From: Heterohyrax brucei
Lineage: Eukaryota; Chordata; Mammalia; Hyracoidea; Procaviidae
Length of the DNA stretch: 64,000 nt
NCBI GenBank assembly: GCA_028571685.1
Contig: CM053143.1
Coordinates: 143,688,829-143,752,828, forward strand
Direction of reading: 5' to 3'
Shown here: piece by piece, positions 11,201 through 22,200 of the stretch
Layout: every line of letters starts with the position of its first letter
Position numbering within the stretch: the first letter of the stretch is position 1
Translations under genes and position numbers: made by a program
The notes under the pieces: model-generated
Databases searched by the model: none
Told to the model about the DNA's origin: nothing
Seen by the model: only the letters and a program-made list of their open reading frames with translations

Positions 11201-14099
11201 ATTTTTCTTTTGTGTGTAAAGTTATTCTTACTGCCCAAGCAGACTTTTTGCTTTTCCAGGAGAAAAAGAGTTCCTTTTTCTGCTGTGCATATCCCACAAA
11301 GAGTAAACCCACTGCTGCTGAGTCGAGTTCAACTCATAGCGACCCTAGAGGTCAGAGTAGAACTGCCCCATAGAGTTTCCAAGGAGCGTCTGGCAGAGCT
11401 GAACTGCCGACCTTTTGGTTAGCAAACGTGGCACTTAACACACTATGCCACCAGGGTTTTCTCCACAAAGCGTAGGTAGTAAATAATTATTTGACTGATT
11501 TTCCGATCTGAATGTAGAAACCACCTGCTAAACTTGTCCTATCTGAATCATTTCCTGGCATAAGTAGCTCAACTTAAATACTGGAGTGTCTTAGTTTTTC
11601 TTTTATTCAAGGGTAGATGAAAAAAGCACTGAGTGTGTGAAGTCTGTGTAACACAAATGTCTCCAGTGCACTGTGGTCTTTTAGCAATAATAATAAATTC
11701 AATTAGCCTTTTAAGTAGAAGAAGTTATCTCCTTAAATGTTCAGCATTTATATTTGGGCTTCTTTTGGGGGGAGGTGCTGTGTCATTGAGACTTTCCACC
11801 TCATGGAGACACAATAAGAAGAGCAGAATTACCCATAGGGCTTCCTGGCTGTAATCTTTATGAGAGCAGATTGCCAGGTCTTTTCTCTCATGGAGAGAAT
11901 TGGTGGATTCCAACACTAACCTTTCATTTAGCAGCCAAGCACTTAACCATTGCTCTGTCAGGGCTCTCAATATTTAGGCATAGTCCACTGGAAAGTCATA
12001 AAGAACATCATTTCTACAAAAATATACAGCACAATCTAGAGTCCAATTTTGCCTTGATAGCAATAACGTTCAGTAGCATTCCTAAGAGGCAGGATAGACT
12101 AATCGTTAGAGATTCTGAGTCTTGGCACCAGGATGCCTGAGTTCACATCCTCATTCTGCCAATGAATAAGATATTTAACCTGTGCTTCAGTTTCACTGTC
12201 TGTAAAATAGATACAGTGCTAACAACTGATGAGGGTCATGAAGATTAAATGAGCTACTATATGGAAAATATTCAGAAGAGCATCAGTAAACATTATTACT
12301 ACTATTTTTCAACATTACAAAGTGGGGAAACCATAGATATGCTTCCAAGTTTGCAATTGTTGTGGGCTGTAGAGGATTTGGAACTTTCCACAATGAATTC
12401 ACATAGATACTTCTTATTTTCTGAGATTCGACCTTTTTTCAGACAGTACACAATACGTCTCTCTAACTTGCTACATGTTTCCAGGCATGTTGTTGTTGTT
12501 AGGTGCCACTGAGTTGGTTCTAACTGAAAACGACCCTACAGAACACAGCAGAATTGCCCCATCGGGTCCCAAGGAGCAGCTAGTAGCTGTCAGCCCTTGA
12601 CCTTTTAGTTAGCAGATGAGCTCTTAACCACTGCACCACCAGGGCTCCTTTTCAAGCATAGTAAAAGACAGTATCTAACTGCTGATAATATTTTGGGGAA
12701 AGAACGGAAAAAAGCTCAACTGCAATACCTAATCTTAAATATCAAGAATGAAAATCTATATATGGAGTAAAAGGCTGTAAGTAATAACACACCTTACTGT
12801 AAATAATTCTCCAGTGGCATTTCTATTCAAATAGACTAACTGAAAAGTCCAAAGAACTAGTAACAGTGTTACTCTTGTTAGCTGCCATGTCAGCCCCCTA
12901 CTCAGGTGTTTGAACCACTGAGTTTTTGATTAACAAAACTTCAATTAACACAATTCTGTGCCCAATGAAACAAAACACTGCCAAGTTCTATGCCATCTCT
13001 TTGACTGGTTACGAATTGGACACTTGTGATCTGTAGGGTTTTCACTGATTTTTGGAAATAGATTTCCAGGCCTTCCTTCCTCATCTCTCTTAGTCCAGAA
13101 GCTCTGTGGAAACCTGTTCAGCCTCACAGAAATTCAAGCTGCTGCTGACAGGTGGGGGCTGAGTAAAAGGTGCATGAGCCAGTAATCAAGTCCGCATCTC
13201 CCACATAGACGGTGACCATTCTACCACTGAACCACCAAAACAAAACAAACCCAGTGCTGTCAAGTTGATTCCGACTCATCTTGACCCTCTAGGTCAGAGT
13301 GGAACTGTCCTGTAGAGTTTCCAAAGAGCACCTGGTAGGTTTGAACTGTTGCCCTTAACCACTGCACTGCCAGGTTCCCCCCCCACCACTAGAGTCCCCA
13401 AAACATGAAGTAAGGTACCCTGAAGTGCGTCATACTTAGTGCATTCATTCACATAGCAAAGAAATTGAAGATAGAGTGTATTATATATTGAAAAAACTGT
13501 TTAATACTGTTTAGTGGGGAGAAAAATCCTTATTTTTGGTGCTTTTTACATTGATAAGATGAATCAAACTTAAAGAATGAGGTCAATTATTAGGTCACTA
13601 AATCTGGTACACTGAATTTTTTAAAAATTATGACATTTTTATGAGCACGAAATGTCTTCTGGTTTCATAGAAACATTATAGTCCCTTTCCCAAATCACCC
13701 CCATCTTTTTAAGGATCAGAGTTTAAAATGTTCACTTAAAAGTTCCATTTAGACAGTAAACATTATGGTGTCACTGCAGCCTGACAATGGACACTTTGTT
13801 GAAATTTCCCAAGAAGTTGATGAAGTTGGGTTTGGCTTTATTGTACCTGCAGAATAATATGGACACTATTTGGGTTCTGAATATCAGTGACTAATACCCA
13901 CTGCTATTCATTACAGGGTGACAGCGGTGGGCCTCTTGTTTGTGAGTGGCCTGGAGGACAGTGGACATTATTTGGCTTAACTTCATGGGGCTCTGTCTGC
14001 TTTTCCAAAGTATTGGGGCCTGGAGTTTATAGCAACGTGTCGTACTTCGTCGAGTGGATTGAGAGACAAATATACATCCACACTTTTATCCTAAATTAA
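4941..14099 (+). CDS. CORIN: CORIN, last three coding exons (partial gene): atrial natriuretic peptide-converting protease
   Basis: Joined exons 4941-5212, 8105-8238 and 13917-14099 give 195 residues plus a stop with consistent phases (1/1, 2/0, 0). The product is the C-terminal part of the trypsin-like (S1) protease domain of corin. Corin is a type II transmembrane serine protease of cardiomyocytes that cleaves pro-ANP and acts in salt and blood-pressure control (family knowledge). Seen directly: VVLGINNLD, the catalytic Asp in DYDISIVEL, CYITGWGHMGN, DSCM-GDSGGP with the catalytic Ser, and TSWGSVCFSKVLGPGVYSNV. The Asp six residues before the Ser implies cleavage after Arg/Lys. The exon with the catalytic His and all upstream domains (frizzled, LDLR, SRCR, membrane anchor) are not in the window. 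Identification rests on remembered near-identity to human CORIN and on the convergent neighbour ATP10D. Confidence 0.96.
5795..6345. mobile_element. rearranged mariner (Tc1/mariner) DNA transposon fossil
   Basis: The minus strand 5922-6140 encodes a decayed mariner transposase C-terminus, with HPYSLDLAPSDFFLYPKI and IPEKEFQNCFEG; APSDF is the hallmark catalytic region. A second, inverted copy of the transposase end lies on the + strand at 6181-6345 (gagttccaaaattgctttca and onward). Terminal-repeat-like strings occur near 5803-5822, 6144-6164 and 6318-6345. Non-functional: no full transposase remains. Confidence 0.75.
6376..6528 (-). mobile_element. AfroSINE (diverged subfamily)
   Basis: Body gtagaactgaactccatagg, then the gcctcatggaagcagttt stretch of the longer subfamily, and a head complement ending ctacccaggcttc. 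Confidence 0.55.
6600..8100. other. CORIN intron, no recognised feature
   Basis: AT-rich intronic DNA upstream of the 8105 exon. No gene, and no repeat that I can name with confidence. Confidence 0.5.
8105..8238 (+). CDS. CORIN: CORIN exon: protease domain, S1 pocket Asp
   Basis: A 134-bp exon with acceptor tttaacccag and donor gtaagt. It reads (M)PFKLQEGEVRIISLEQ, then QSYFDMKTITNRMICAGYES, and ends DSCM in phase 0. The Asp in DSC is the position that sets trypsin-like (Arg/Lys) specificity. The Cys residues in EQCQSYF and MICAGYE fit the conserved S1 disulfide pattern. It joins exactly to GDSGGP in the next exon. Confidence 0.96.
8300..8452 (-). mobile_element. AfroSINE
   Basis: Tail complement tgtcgagttggtgctgactc, body, and head complement ttaaccatggtgacaccaga. 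It begins about 60 bp after a CORIN donor. Confidence 0.8.
8921..9070 (+). mobile_element. two AfroSINE 3'-tail fragments
   Basis: Tails at about 8935-8990 (gagttggatctgacttgaca) and 9010-9070 (gggttgccatgagtcagaat). Heads are missing. Confidence 0.55.
9448..9588 (-). mobile_element. AfroSINE
   Basis: On the + strand: atcaaattagtttggactca, ctataggacagagtagaact, cgttaccaag-type body (gcgtttccaaggagcgcccg). The head is degraded. Confidence 0.75.
9750..9990 (-). repeat. MIR
   Basis: The reverse of the mammalian MIR core: ccaggcactcttcaaaatg, ccatgaggtagtattattat, gagaggttaagtatcttact. Confidence 0.7.
10181..10361 (+). mobile_element. AfroSINE (long-middle subfamily)
   Basis: Head gttcctgggtggtcaaatag, middle with gaaaggtccagtgatccact and caatcagccactaaaaac, tail gagctgtaatcaactccatg. 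The same middle occurs at about 25992, 46041 and 63398. Confidence 0.7.
10374..10443 (-). mobile_element. fragment of tRNA-Gly-type SINE or RTE tail
   Basis: gcgctgttaagtcagttctg then caaccctgtgtacaatagaa matches the tail half of the elements at 12885 and 36140. Confidence 0.5.
10517..10728 (+). mobile_element. AfroSINE, near full length
   Basis: A good example: ggagccctggtggcacagtg at the head, ctaaccaaaaggttagtag, gatgtggcagttggcttctg, gccttggaaaccctatggga, and a tail with gagtcaaaatggacctgaca. Confidence 0.92.
11305..11461 (-). mobile_element. AfroSINE
   Basis: Clear minus copy: ctgctgctgagtcgagttca, gtcagagtagaactgcccca, gaccttttggttagcaaacg, ctatgccaccagggtttt. Confidence 0.88.
11775..11968 (-). 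mobile_element. AfroSINE (variant with longer body)
   Basis: Contains gcttcctggctgtaatcttt and ttaaccattgctctgtcagg. The body insertion distinguishes this subfamily. Confidence 0.65.
12085..12305 (+). repeat. MIR
   Basis: Reads through the MIR core: gattctgagtcttggcacca, cttcagtttcactgtctgta, gatgagggtcatgaagatta. Confidence 0.75.
12489..12648 (-). mobile_element. AfroSINE
   Basis: tgttgttgttaggtgccact tail complement; the body; head complement ttaaccactgcaccaccagg. Confidence 0.85.
12885..13236 (-). mobile_element. second SINE family with tRNA-Gly-like head
   Basis: On the minus strand the head reads ggtggttcagtggtagaatg, like the start of tRNA-Gly(GCC), then a B-box-like part. A roughly 250-bp body follows (agtccagaagctctgtggaa, gatttccaggccttccttcc on the + strand) and an AfroSINE/RTE-like tail. 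A second copy lies at 36140-36433. Confidence 0.65.
13240..13380 (-). mobile_element. AfroSINE
   Basis: caaacccagtgctgtcaagt tail complement, ggtcagagtggaactgtcct, and a shortened head complement. It directly abuts the tRNA-Gly-type SINE, probably a nested or serial insertion. Confidence 0.8.
13917..14099 (+). CDS. CORIN: CORIN terminal coding exon: catalytic Ser and stop
   Basis: A 183-bp coding segment after acceptor cattacag. It begins GDSGGPLVCEW (catalytic Ser), continues GQWTLFGLTSWGSVCF, then GPGVYSNVSYFVEWI, and ends HTFILN with stop TAA at 14097-14099. The SWG strand and final amphipathic helix are the standard end of an S1 protease domain. NVS is a potential N-glycosylation site. 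No frameshift or in-frame stop is visible. Confidence 0.96.
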   Translation, partial: GDSGGPLVCEWPGGQWTLFGLTSWGSVCFSKVLGPGVYSNVSYFVEWIERQIYIHTFILN

Positions 14100-14937
14100 T
14101 TCCAAAGACGACCAGCAGCTTTTTTCCAACTACACTCAAAGAGAATGGCCTTCTTGACTGTGGAGAGCTTCCTGCGGAGAGCTGGACAGAGCACTTCCCA
14201 GGGACAGGGATGCTTGATGCTTGAAGGGCACACTGCTGACTTTCATATTCTGGTCTGACTGTATTCAACTTTCTCTGATTTTTTTTTTTCTGTTATTCCA
14301 AGTTCAATGAAAGAAAGGCTTTCAAAAAACAAAACAAAGCAGCTTTTGTTCCTCAGCCAGAGCTAACCTTGACTTTAGCAAGGAATTATCAACTCTAGAG
14401 AGGTTTAAAATAATGCTGGCACTAGGGTAACATAGCACAGAGAGTTCCTTTATTTCCTGTCACAAGAAGGCCACTGAGATCCAGGCTGACTCATCTGCCA
14501 GGTGTTGTTTCTCAAGCACAACAGCATAGCGGCAAATTTCAATACTAACATTGGAAACTTACTTTTGATTTATTAAGTCAAGGTTTATACATGCTTAAAT
14601 TATTGGCTGTTATTCTTCTAACTTTTGCATAATTCTGAAAATTTGTGAAAGTTGGCTGGAGCTAAAAGAGCAGTAGCATTCATGGAAGTAGCTAAAACAG
14701 GGAGACACACTGAGCATAAAGTTCCTTAGGTATCACATCAGCTCTTGGCACTATAGGACTTCGATTCTGGGTTTTATTTTAGTCAAGGCGGTAATTCCGT
14801 TACTTTATAGGAATGGCTGCACAGAACCTTCCCTATGGCTGGGGTTTGTTCAGTGTACATCAGTTGGCAGACTGCAACTTCAACAGCTAGGTCAGTCATC
14901 ATGGGAGCTGTTTTGCTTTGCCCGTGTTACTGTGGAA

Positions 14938-15143
14938 GGAGCCCCGGTGGCCCAGTGACTAAGTAGCCCTGCTGCTAACTGAAAGGACAGTGGTCCAAGT
15001 CACAGAGCAGCTCTGCAAGAGAAAGACCTGACCACCAGGTCCCCTAAAGCTGACAGTCTAGGAAACTCTTTGGGGCAGTTCTCCTCTGTCCCGTCATAGG
15101 CTTGCTGTGCACTGACCCAATGGTGCGCAGCAACACTGACAGT
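14938..15143 (+). mobile_element. AfroSINE (long-middle subfamily) in the CORIN 3' UTR
   Basis: ggagccccggtggcccagtg head, agagaaagacctgaccacca middle, tail ctgtgcactgacccaatggt. If the CORIN 3' UTR extends to 15956, this SINE is transcribed within it. Confidence 0.7.
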
Positions 15144-15955
15144 GGAATGGAGATGAAACTTCACCAAGGAAGATGAACTTGCTTTAGACTGAACAGGTGC
15201 AATATTTCAAAAAAGAGAATTCAATTGTGCTGCCCATTCCCACTTAGTATTTTCCCAGTTTTCCTGTCTTCATCTATGTTACCAAAGTCACGGAACTGCC
15301 TCTCAAAGCACAGTAAAACTTGGCATGGAAAAGAAGTTTGTAATTTTCTTCAAAAGATGTTTAACATCTGGTGTTGCCATTTCTTCTCATTGATAATTAA
15401 AACAAAATTTAAAAAATGCTTTTAAGCACTATGCCACTTTACACACACATGTCAATTTCTGAAGCAATTAGTGGTTAACATGTTTTTTCCCCACTAAAAA
15501 GCTTCAAAACACAAGTCTTCACATGTGCCTAATTCGTCCGCTGTTCACTGGAACATCCACATGCCTTCGGAACAAGCAGGGTGCCCTGCTAACCTCCCCG
15601 AGCAGCCTGGACCACCCTGGCATTCCACAGAGAGATGGTCTTCAATTTCATACATGTATTTTTGTACTTTTTCATGTGTACACATCCTTGACTTCAGAAG
15701 ATTGTCTTGAAATGTATGTTATTGATCTCCTGTCCTGTAGTTTGTGTAAACCTGCTTTAAGTGTGAAATTTCAGCAACAAAGTTGTGGTCACAATTGTCT
15801 GAAAGTGGAAAACCATCCGTCAGCTTTGCTGGAGTTGTCGGTACAGACTTAATAATGTAAGAACTTTTAGCCTTACTCATGTTCAGTGAAATGCACATGC
15901 AGTACTTCTGTTTAATCATCTTGACTAGATGGCACTTGGCTGGCTGGATAACACA

Positions 15956-15961
15956 AATAAA
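15956..15961 (+). promoter_or_regulatory. CORIN: candidate CORIN polyadenylation signal AATAAA
   Basis: A canonical hexamer about 1.86 kb after the stop codon, followed by a T-rich stretch (tcttcttttctg) within 20 bases. Another AATAAA at about 16584 is an alternative. Chosen by position only. Confidence 0.35.
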
Positions 15962-16871
15962 GAGTATAATCTTCTTTTCTGATGGATATGGAGCATAGAT
16001 AGCAATTCCTAGGAAATTATCTCTCCTGCTAATTGATCGGCACCCAGTCAAAATTTACCTGTCATAATGCCTCACTTTCATGATGAACATGTTCTTATTC
16101 TTGATGACAGGTGGTTCTTTGATTAATCTGATATTAGAGGTTGCTAAGTCTCAAATAACCTGTTACACATCCAATGAGAACTTCAGCCTTGGTTAGAGCA
16201 CATGAATCTTTAATGTGCATTTTGGTAACCAGATCCAAATCTTTTATACACCATTTGTTGTAAAATCATACCCAAAAATGTATACTACTGGTCATTTCTC
16301 TTTGGCTACTAGGGTAATGATCTAGTTTTTAGTCTCAAAAAATTAGGTGCAATATAATACATACCCAAATGTGGTTCTGTCTTATCAGCTTGGTTACTTT
16401 GGTATAAATGAGTTCTCCACTTGTAAATAAGAGCCTTCAAAAGCTTATACAAATCCACAAATCTCTTTTTCCTGGGGGTCAGATGGATTTCAGAATCTAG
16501 GATTTTTCAGATTTTAAGATGATAATACAATTGCCTATGCTGCATATGCTATCACCAGTGAGGACTTGGGTAGCATCCAGAAATAAACATTTTATTTCTG
16601 CAGCATAATAAATGAGCCATTACTTTAAGTGGGATAAATAAATACAAACAATCTCATGTTTGTCCAGGACATTGGTTGGTCTGTATCCAATGGAAAAAAT
16701 TCTTTCACTTTTCAAGACCTTTAAGGATTATGGAATTGTGGACAACAGATTGTGGCCCCCCAAACTGAACCCTCAAGGTTTTCCTCTACTTGTATATACA
16801 GACACTGCACATCCTGGAAATTTAGCTTTTCTGTCTTTTTGGTTCATTCTTTTCATTCATAGGTTCTGACT

Positions 16872-17128
16872 TTTATTTACAAGTGAACATATTTCTAAAT
16901 TTTTATTTATCAGAAGATGATCACAGACCATGAATGCCAGTTGCTACGAGGGTAACAGATGATATGACATCGCTGATTTTTCTATATAAGAAAAAGCCAA
17001 AGCTAAATTCTGGTAAGATGCCTGTGCTGGAATTTTCTAAGTTCTGTTACCAATTACAGTTGGATTCAGTGAGTATCTATAGGCACGATGACAACCTTTC
17101 ACATGTGTTATTTATTAAATAGTTTATT
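16872..17128 (-). promoter_or_regulatory. ATP10D: candidate ATP10D polyadenylation signals (minus-strand AATAAA cluster)
   Basis: The + strand shows tttatt at 16872-16877, 16902-16907, 17111-17116 and 17123-17128, each AATAAA on the minus strand. Use of these would give ATP10D a 3' UTR of about 1.8-2.1 kb and leave roughly 1 kb to the CORIN end, similar to the short gap in human. A nearer hexamer at 18418-18423 lies in an AfroSINE tail. Which is used is unknown. Confidence 0.25.
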
Positions 17129-17689
17129 TTAAAAAACCTTGAGAAGGCAGAGAACTTCTATTAGCCGTGTGGGATTTTGAAAGTGCTTAAGATTAGTTAT
17201 ATAGACTGTTCGTAAAAATATCAAGAAAGCTACAAAAAATGTCAGACCACAAAAGTAGGCAAGATTTAGCCCTGAGAATAAAAGATTGATAGTCATTCAG
17301 AAGAACTTGGTGGAGACATGGAACATGTACATGGAGATTCATGTAGGAAATTTTGGATGACTGGTGACTGACACTTTTCAGATGGAAAGGGAAAGAATTT
17401 AAAATGAACTCAACAAGAATACATATCTTTTAATAATACCTAGCCTTACTGGGCGTACTTTATTTGTTCCAACTACGATTTGTAACATTAAGTTTATAGA
17501 TATGCCATTCCTAAAATGTATTAATTTTTTTTTCTGTGAACTGCATGGAAACCTCCTGAGAACAACCTGTATTTTAGTTTCAGTTCATAACAGCTCATTT
17601 GCAGAGGCTACAACACCAGAAAAGTTATAGGGTAGTATACAGACCGTGATCCCACAAATGGACTTTTGAAGATTGTTTTGATGTTTTGA

Positions 17690-17933
17690 TCCAGTGATTG
17701 TTGGTTTTCATGGCTGTCCCATGAGTTTCAGAGCAGAGCTCGCCCTAGAGGGTTTGGAATGGCTGAGATCTTAAACAAGTAGCTCACTACGCCCCTCTTC
17801 CAAGGGGCTGCTGGGTGCCCTCAGACAGCCAACCTTTTGGTTAGTGGTTGAATAGAAATCTTTCGCACCACTCAGGGGCCTTGTGGGGTTGCAGTGAGTC
17901 AGAATCAACTTGACAGCAACTAGTGGGGTGGTG
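17690..17933 (-). mobile_element. AfroSINE with appended + strand tail
   Basis: 17690-17880 is a diverged minus copy (ccaaccttttggttagtggt); 17880-17933 is a + strand tail (gggttgcagtgagtcagaat). The two orientations meet head to tail. Confidence 0.6.
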
Positions 17934-18247
17934 TAGTAGGTACTGTTGGTTTTAGACTATGGGAAATACCTAAGAGAGCCATAGGCTCAGCTGACTGCCT
18001 CCCTGACCTGTGACCTCTGTTTCCCCATTTAGAACAGAGGAAGACCAACCGAAAGGTCTTGTCTTGACTGGAATCACAAAGAAGAACCCACTCTGGGTAC
18101 CTGATGGTATCCTAGTATCCCTCTTGCCCCTTCCTGACAAAGGCTCAGAACACTTGAAAGGCGCTGAGAGATGTGCCTACCTTCTTGTATCAGAAGACCA
18201 ATGGCATCTTCCCACAGGAAGTAAAAATGAGTGATACTATCCTATTT

Positions 18248-18430
18248 TAGGCACACTGCTGTGGTGGCCAAGTGTTCAACTGCTGCGGCTGCTAACCAAA
18301 AAGTTAGCAGTTCAAATCTACCAGGTGCCCCTTGTAAACCTTACGGAAGTTCTACTCTGTCCTTCAGGGCTATTAAGAGTCAGAACCAACTCAAGGGCAA
18401 TAGGTTTGTTTTTCTGTTTTATTTTTGATT
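18248..18430 (+). mobile_element. AfroSINE
   Basis: ctgctgtggtggccaagtgt head, gctgctaaccaaaaagttag, tail gagtcagaaccaactcaagg. Confidence 0.8.
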
Positions 18431-18962
18431 TTTGTGTTTAAAAAGACTCAAGAATTTATCTGAGAATTAACCATTAATAACATTTTCCAGGTGGAAAACG
18501 CCTCTGAGTTCTAACCAATCAATCCCCAAACTAGTTTTTTCTTGATTACAAAAAGAAAAATTAAGATTGGCGCTTGCTCATATAAAGCACTTCTCAATAA
18601 TCTGAAATGATATTCCATTAAAATAAATATATATCAAATAAATCCCCCTTTAAAATGCCAGTATATAAATTCCAAGTTAAAATACTTTTACAAAATCCAA
18701 AAAGTTTCATAAAAGCATTGGATTCTGAATGAGATATTTCACTTCCCCAAAATCTGTCCACATTCAAACTCAATTTCTCTTTTACAAATTTACCCACAAA
18801 CAACAAGAAAGGCTATCACAATGACATTTCCAAGCCCATTAAAATGTTTATGTTCTTCAAAATAAAATCCACGTTATCCTGGCTTGGTAGTGGTGCCTCC
18901 TCAAAGTCCTTCTTCCAAACATGAAGCAATATTTGCATCTCCAAGTAGGCCACCCTATATTT

Positions 18963-19281
18963 TTAATCTGGTCCAGCCATTCCTGAGGTCTGAGGCAGGC
19001 CTGAGTTGAAAGCGGTTTCACACACAGATATGTTTCCTTGCTGAACAGCATACAAAGGTGCTAACATAGTTTTAGAGACAGCAGAATGGCCAGATCTGAG
19101 TCTTCTCCCTTGCCTGGCAGCTGAGTAGTCAGCATACGTAGATGCCGCTTGATCCATCTTTCCAGTTTCTCTCCACCTCTTGAGAGCTTCAGTCCTTTCC
19201 TTTGGAGCCAGTCTGTCAAGGTGCTGAGCTCTCAGAATTGGAGATGGAAACAGGGATCCCTGAAGAACTCGGTATACAAAC
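18963..19281 (-). CDS. ATP10D: ATP10D last coding exon: cytoplasmic C-tail
   Basis: Coding part is 319 bp with acceptor gtaccccag. It encodes [20 protein letters not shown], a basic and polar tail of about 105 residues, and stops with TAA at 18963-18965 after MAGPD. Tail segments diverge fast in this family, and its exact C-terminus is the least certain part of the model, although the reading frame is open to the stop. Confidence 0.93.
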
Positions 19282-22200
19282 CTGGGGTACAAAGAGCACC
19301 ACGGAATTACATGAACTTCAAGGGCATCATGGGACACACACAAGTAAACCCACCAACTAGAAAAAGAATGCCTCCTTGAGTTAAAAGGGGAGAAAAAATG
19401 AACTATAAAAGGAAGATGACAATATTAAATACATTTAAAAAACTCACTGTCAAGTCAATTCCGGTTAATAACTGATAGGACAGAGCAGAACTACCCCACA
19501 GTCCAAGGAGCGGCTAATGGACTCACACTACCCACTTTTGGTTAGTAGCCAGGCTCTTAACAACTGTGCTACGGGGCTCCAGTAAATAAAGTAGTATTTG
19601 TACACCATTTAGAATATTTTAAGGGCTCTGTAAGTGTTTGTTAAATTAAAAAAAAAAAAATCTTTAAAAGCAGAGAGATCCATAAGTGATGCATCACAAG
19701 TTGGATGTTAGGGTAAATAAGATGATACATATAAAGCAGAGTTTTGGCACAAAATATTCAAAACATGCTAGTCAACTGTATTAGTCTCCTATGGCCACCG
19801 TGGCAAGTTATTGTAAACATGGTGCCCTGAAACAACACACTTATTCTCTCACAATTCTGGAGGCCAGAAGACGGAAAGCAGTATCTCTGGACTGAAACGC
19901 AGGTGTCAGAAGGTCCACACTCTTTATTGAGACTTGAGGGAAAAATCCATTCCTTGCCTCTTCCAGCTTCTGATGTCTGCCAACATTCCTTGGTTTGTGG
20001 CTGCAACATTCCAGTCACTGTCTTTGTGGTCTCACCGCCTCCTCCTTTTGCGTCAGGTTTCCTCCTGCCTCTCTCTTATAATGACATGTGTGATTGCATT
20101 TAGGTCTCATTCAAACAATCCAGGTTAATCTCCTCATCTGAAGAAGCTTAATCATGTTGCTGAGAATCATTTTCCATATAAAGTAACATGCAGAGGTTCT
20201 AAGGATGAGGACATAGTGTCTTCGGGGGCCCATTATTCAGCCTACTAGTTTGTTTTCTGGATCCAAAGGCAGATATCTAGTTCACCCTATCCTAACATGC
20301 CCGGAAGTATCAGTGCAGTGCAGCAGCAACTCAAGTTCAAAAATCTAAATATCACCAGTTTAAAAGTCTCAGATCTCATCCTGTAAATCAGGCATGGCTG
20401 AGGCTCCAGCTGTCATCCCCACTGAAGTAAAATCCTATTCCATCTGAGGATCTGTAAAACTTTAAAACAAGGCTCTCTGCCTGCAAAATACAGGGGCATG
20501 ATATGTAGGTGATGACTGTTATAGACAGTCCTGTCGAGAAAGGCAGAAAACAGAAGGAAGAAAAGATCATGGAGTTCCAAGCAATTTACCATCATTTCAG
20601 TGTCTAGTTCTGTATTTGCATTGCCCTCTCCTCTTCTGTCTCTGTTAAATCCCTCTGCCTTTCTCTTATAAGGATACATGTGATTTCGTTTAGGGCCCCC
20701 ACATAATCCAGGCTCATCTCCCTGTCTGAACATTCTTAGCTTAATCACATCCACAAAGTCCTTTTTTGCCATGCAAGTTAACATTCATATGTTTCAGGGA
20801 TCAGGATGTAGATACTTTTTAAGAGGCCCTTTTTTGCAGCCTACTGAAGCTGGATTCCATAGAACTGTGTGGTTAATATGTTTGAAACCATTTGTTAAAG
20901 GCTATCACCTTAAAGTAATTGTTTCCTTAGAAAGTCCATAAATTCATCTTGCTGGTTTTTAATCTGAAAATGTAATAACAATAAACACTATCAGAGCACT
21001 TCAGTTAAACAGTGATGTTGTTAGGTACACAACTCTGCCTACCATAGAATGACTCAGGTGGGATTTTTCTTTTGCATTTCAGAAGAAATGCCTATTAGCA
21101 ACAAACAGATTATGTGCACTGTACCTAGAGATTTATAGACTGTGTTACTTTATCTGTAAATGACCAGAGAATAATATTTTAGGCTGTGAGAGCCAGATAA
21201 TCTCCAATGAACTACTCAGCTCTGTTGCTGTAAGCACAAAAACAGCTCTGGTCAACACAGAAATAAATGTGCACGACTATCTGCCAGTAAAACTTTATTT
21301 GCAAAGACAGGCAGTAGGCCAGACGTAGTCTGTCAGCCACAGGTTGTCAACCCTATTATAGATGAATATGAAATCAGCATGTCATGCTAAAAATGTAGAA
21401 CTATTTGCTGTAATGTTTTCAGCCACACAGGTTTCATAAAACTATAGACAGGGTGAGCTCTAATAGAATTCAAACAATGTATCAATGGAAAACTCATGTC
21501 TATTTCTTAGTCATCTTCATTTCATGCAAAATGCAAAAATGAGATTAAGCTGCAGTGGGAGGACCACTGAAGTCAGATAAGGGACGGACATCAAAGGTTT
21601 TCAGTGTCTAGAGATTCTAGTAGAGGCTGCTGCTTGTCCCTCAGAACCCATTCTCCCCTCCTTCCTTTCAAAAACCTCTCGATTTTAGCCATTCAGTTGG
21701 AGTCTATGTACCTAGGTTCTTGTTAATGCAATAGGAGCCAGGATGTGTGCATCTTCTGAGTCATGCTATTAAAATACTTAAAAACAAAGCTGCTTGCCAT
21801 CTACTTTCTCTTGACATGGACATGCTGATGGTGAGCCGGCTTCACTCACGCAGATGAGGGCAACTCTCTTGGGAGATGACACAACAGGAAGGCAGAGGAA
21901 GGGATCTAGTTCACTGGATAACCTCATTAAACAAAGTTTTTCAACCAGATTAGACATTCATATGTGAGAGAAGGAAACTTTCCAGTTTGCTTAACTCACT
22001 CGGTTCACATAGGTAAAACCAGTATTTTAATGAGCACGCACACTGGCTTTCCCACTGCTAAACAGAGCAGTCTGCTATCCACTCTTAGTTGCTTGAAGAA
22101 CCCCCAGCCTATGGTTCCATTTACTTTCTTGATTACACAGTGAATAACATACCTGGGTAGGAGTGCAATGCAGGTTGTGAGGACACAAACTAAATAGAAC

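Larger units (their letters stand above)
14100..15980 (+). other. CORIN: probable CORIN 3' UTR
   Basis: Follows the CORIN stop. It is unique-looking AT-rich DNA with one AfroSINE at about 14938-15143. An AATAAA at 15956-15961 would give a 3' UTR of about 1.9 kb, close to the length I recall for human CORIN. The true end cannot be decided from sequence alone. Confidence 0.4.
15144..17690. other. interval between the CORIN and ATP10D ends
   Basis: AT-rich, mostly unique-looking DNA expected to hold both poly-A sites. No RNA gene or coding exon recognised. Confidence 0.5.
16900..18962 (-). other. ATP10D: probable ATP10D 3' UTR
   Basis: Lies downstream of the ATP10D stop on the minus strand. 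AfroSINE copies interrupt it at 18248-18430 and 17690-17933. The stretch 18440-18960 is AT-rich and looks unique. The extent is inferred, since no end can be proven from sequence. Confidence 0.35.

Noticed and set aside
18231..18428. 65-codon open frame resembling the previous one
   Set aside because: Again an AfroSINE translation.
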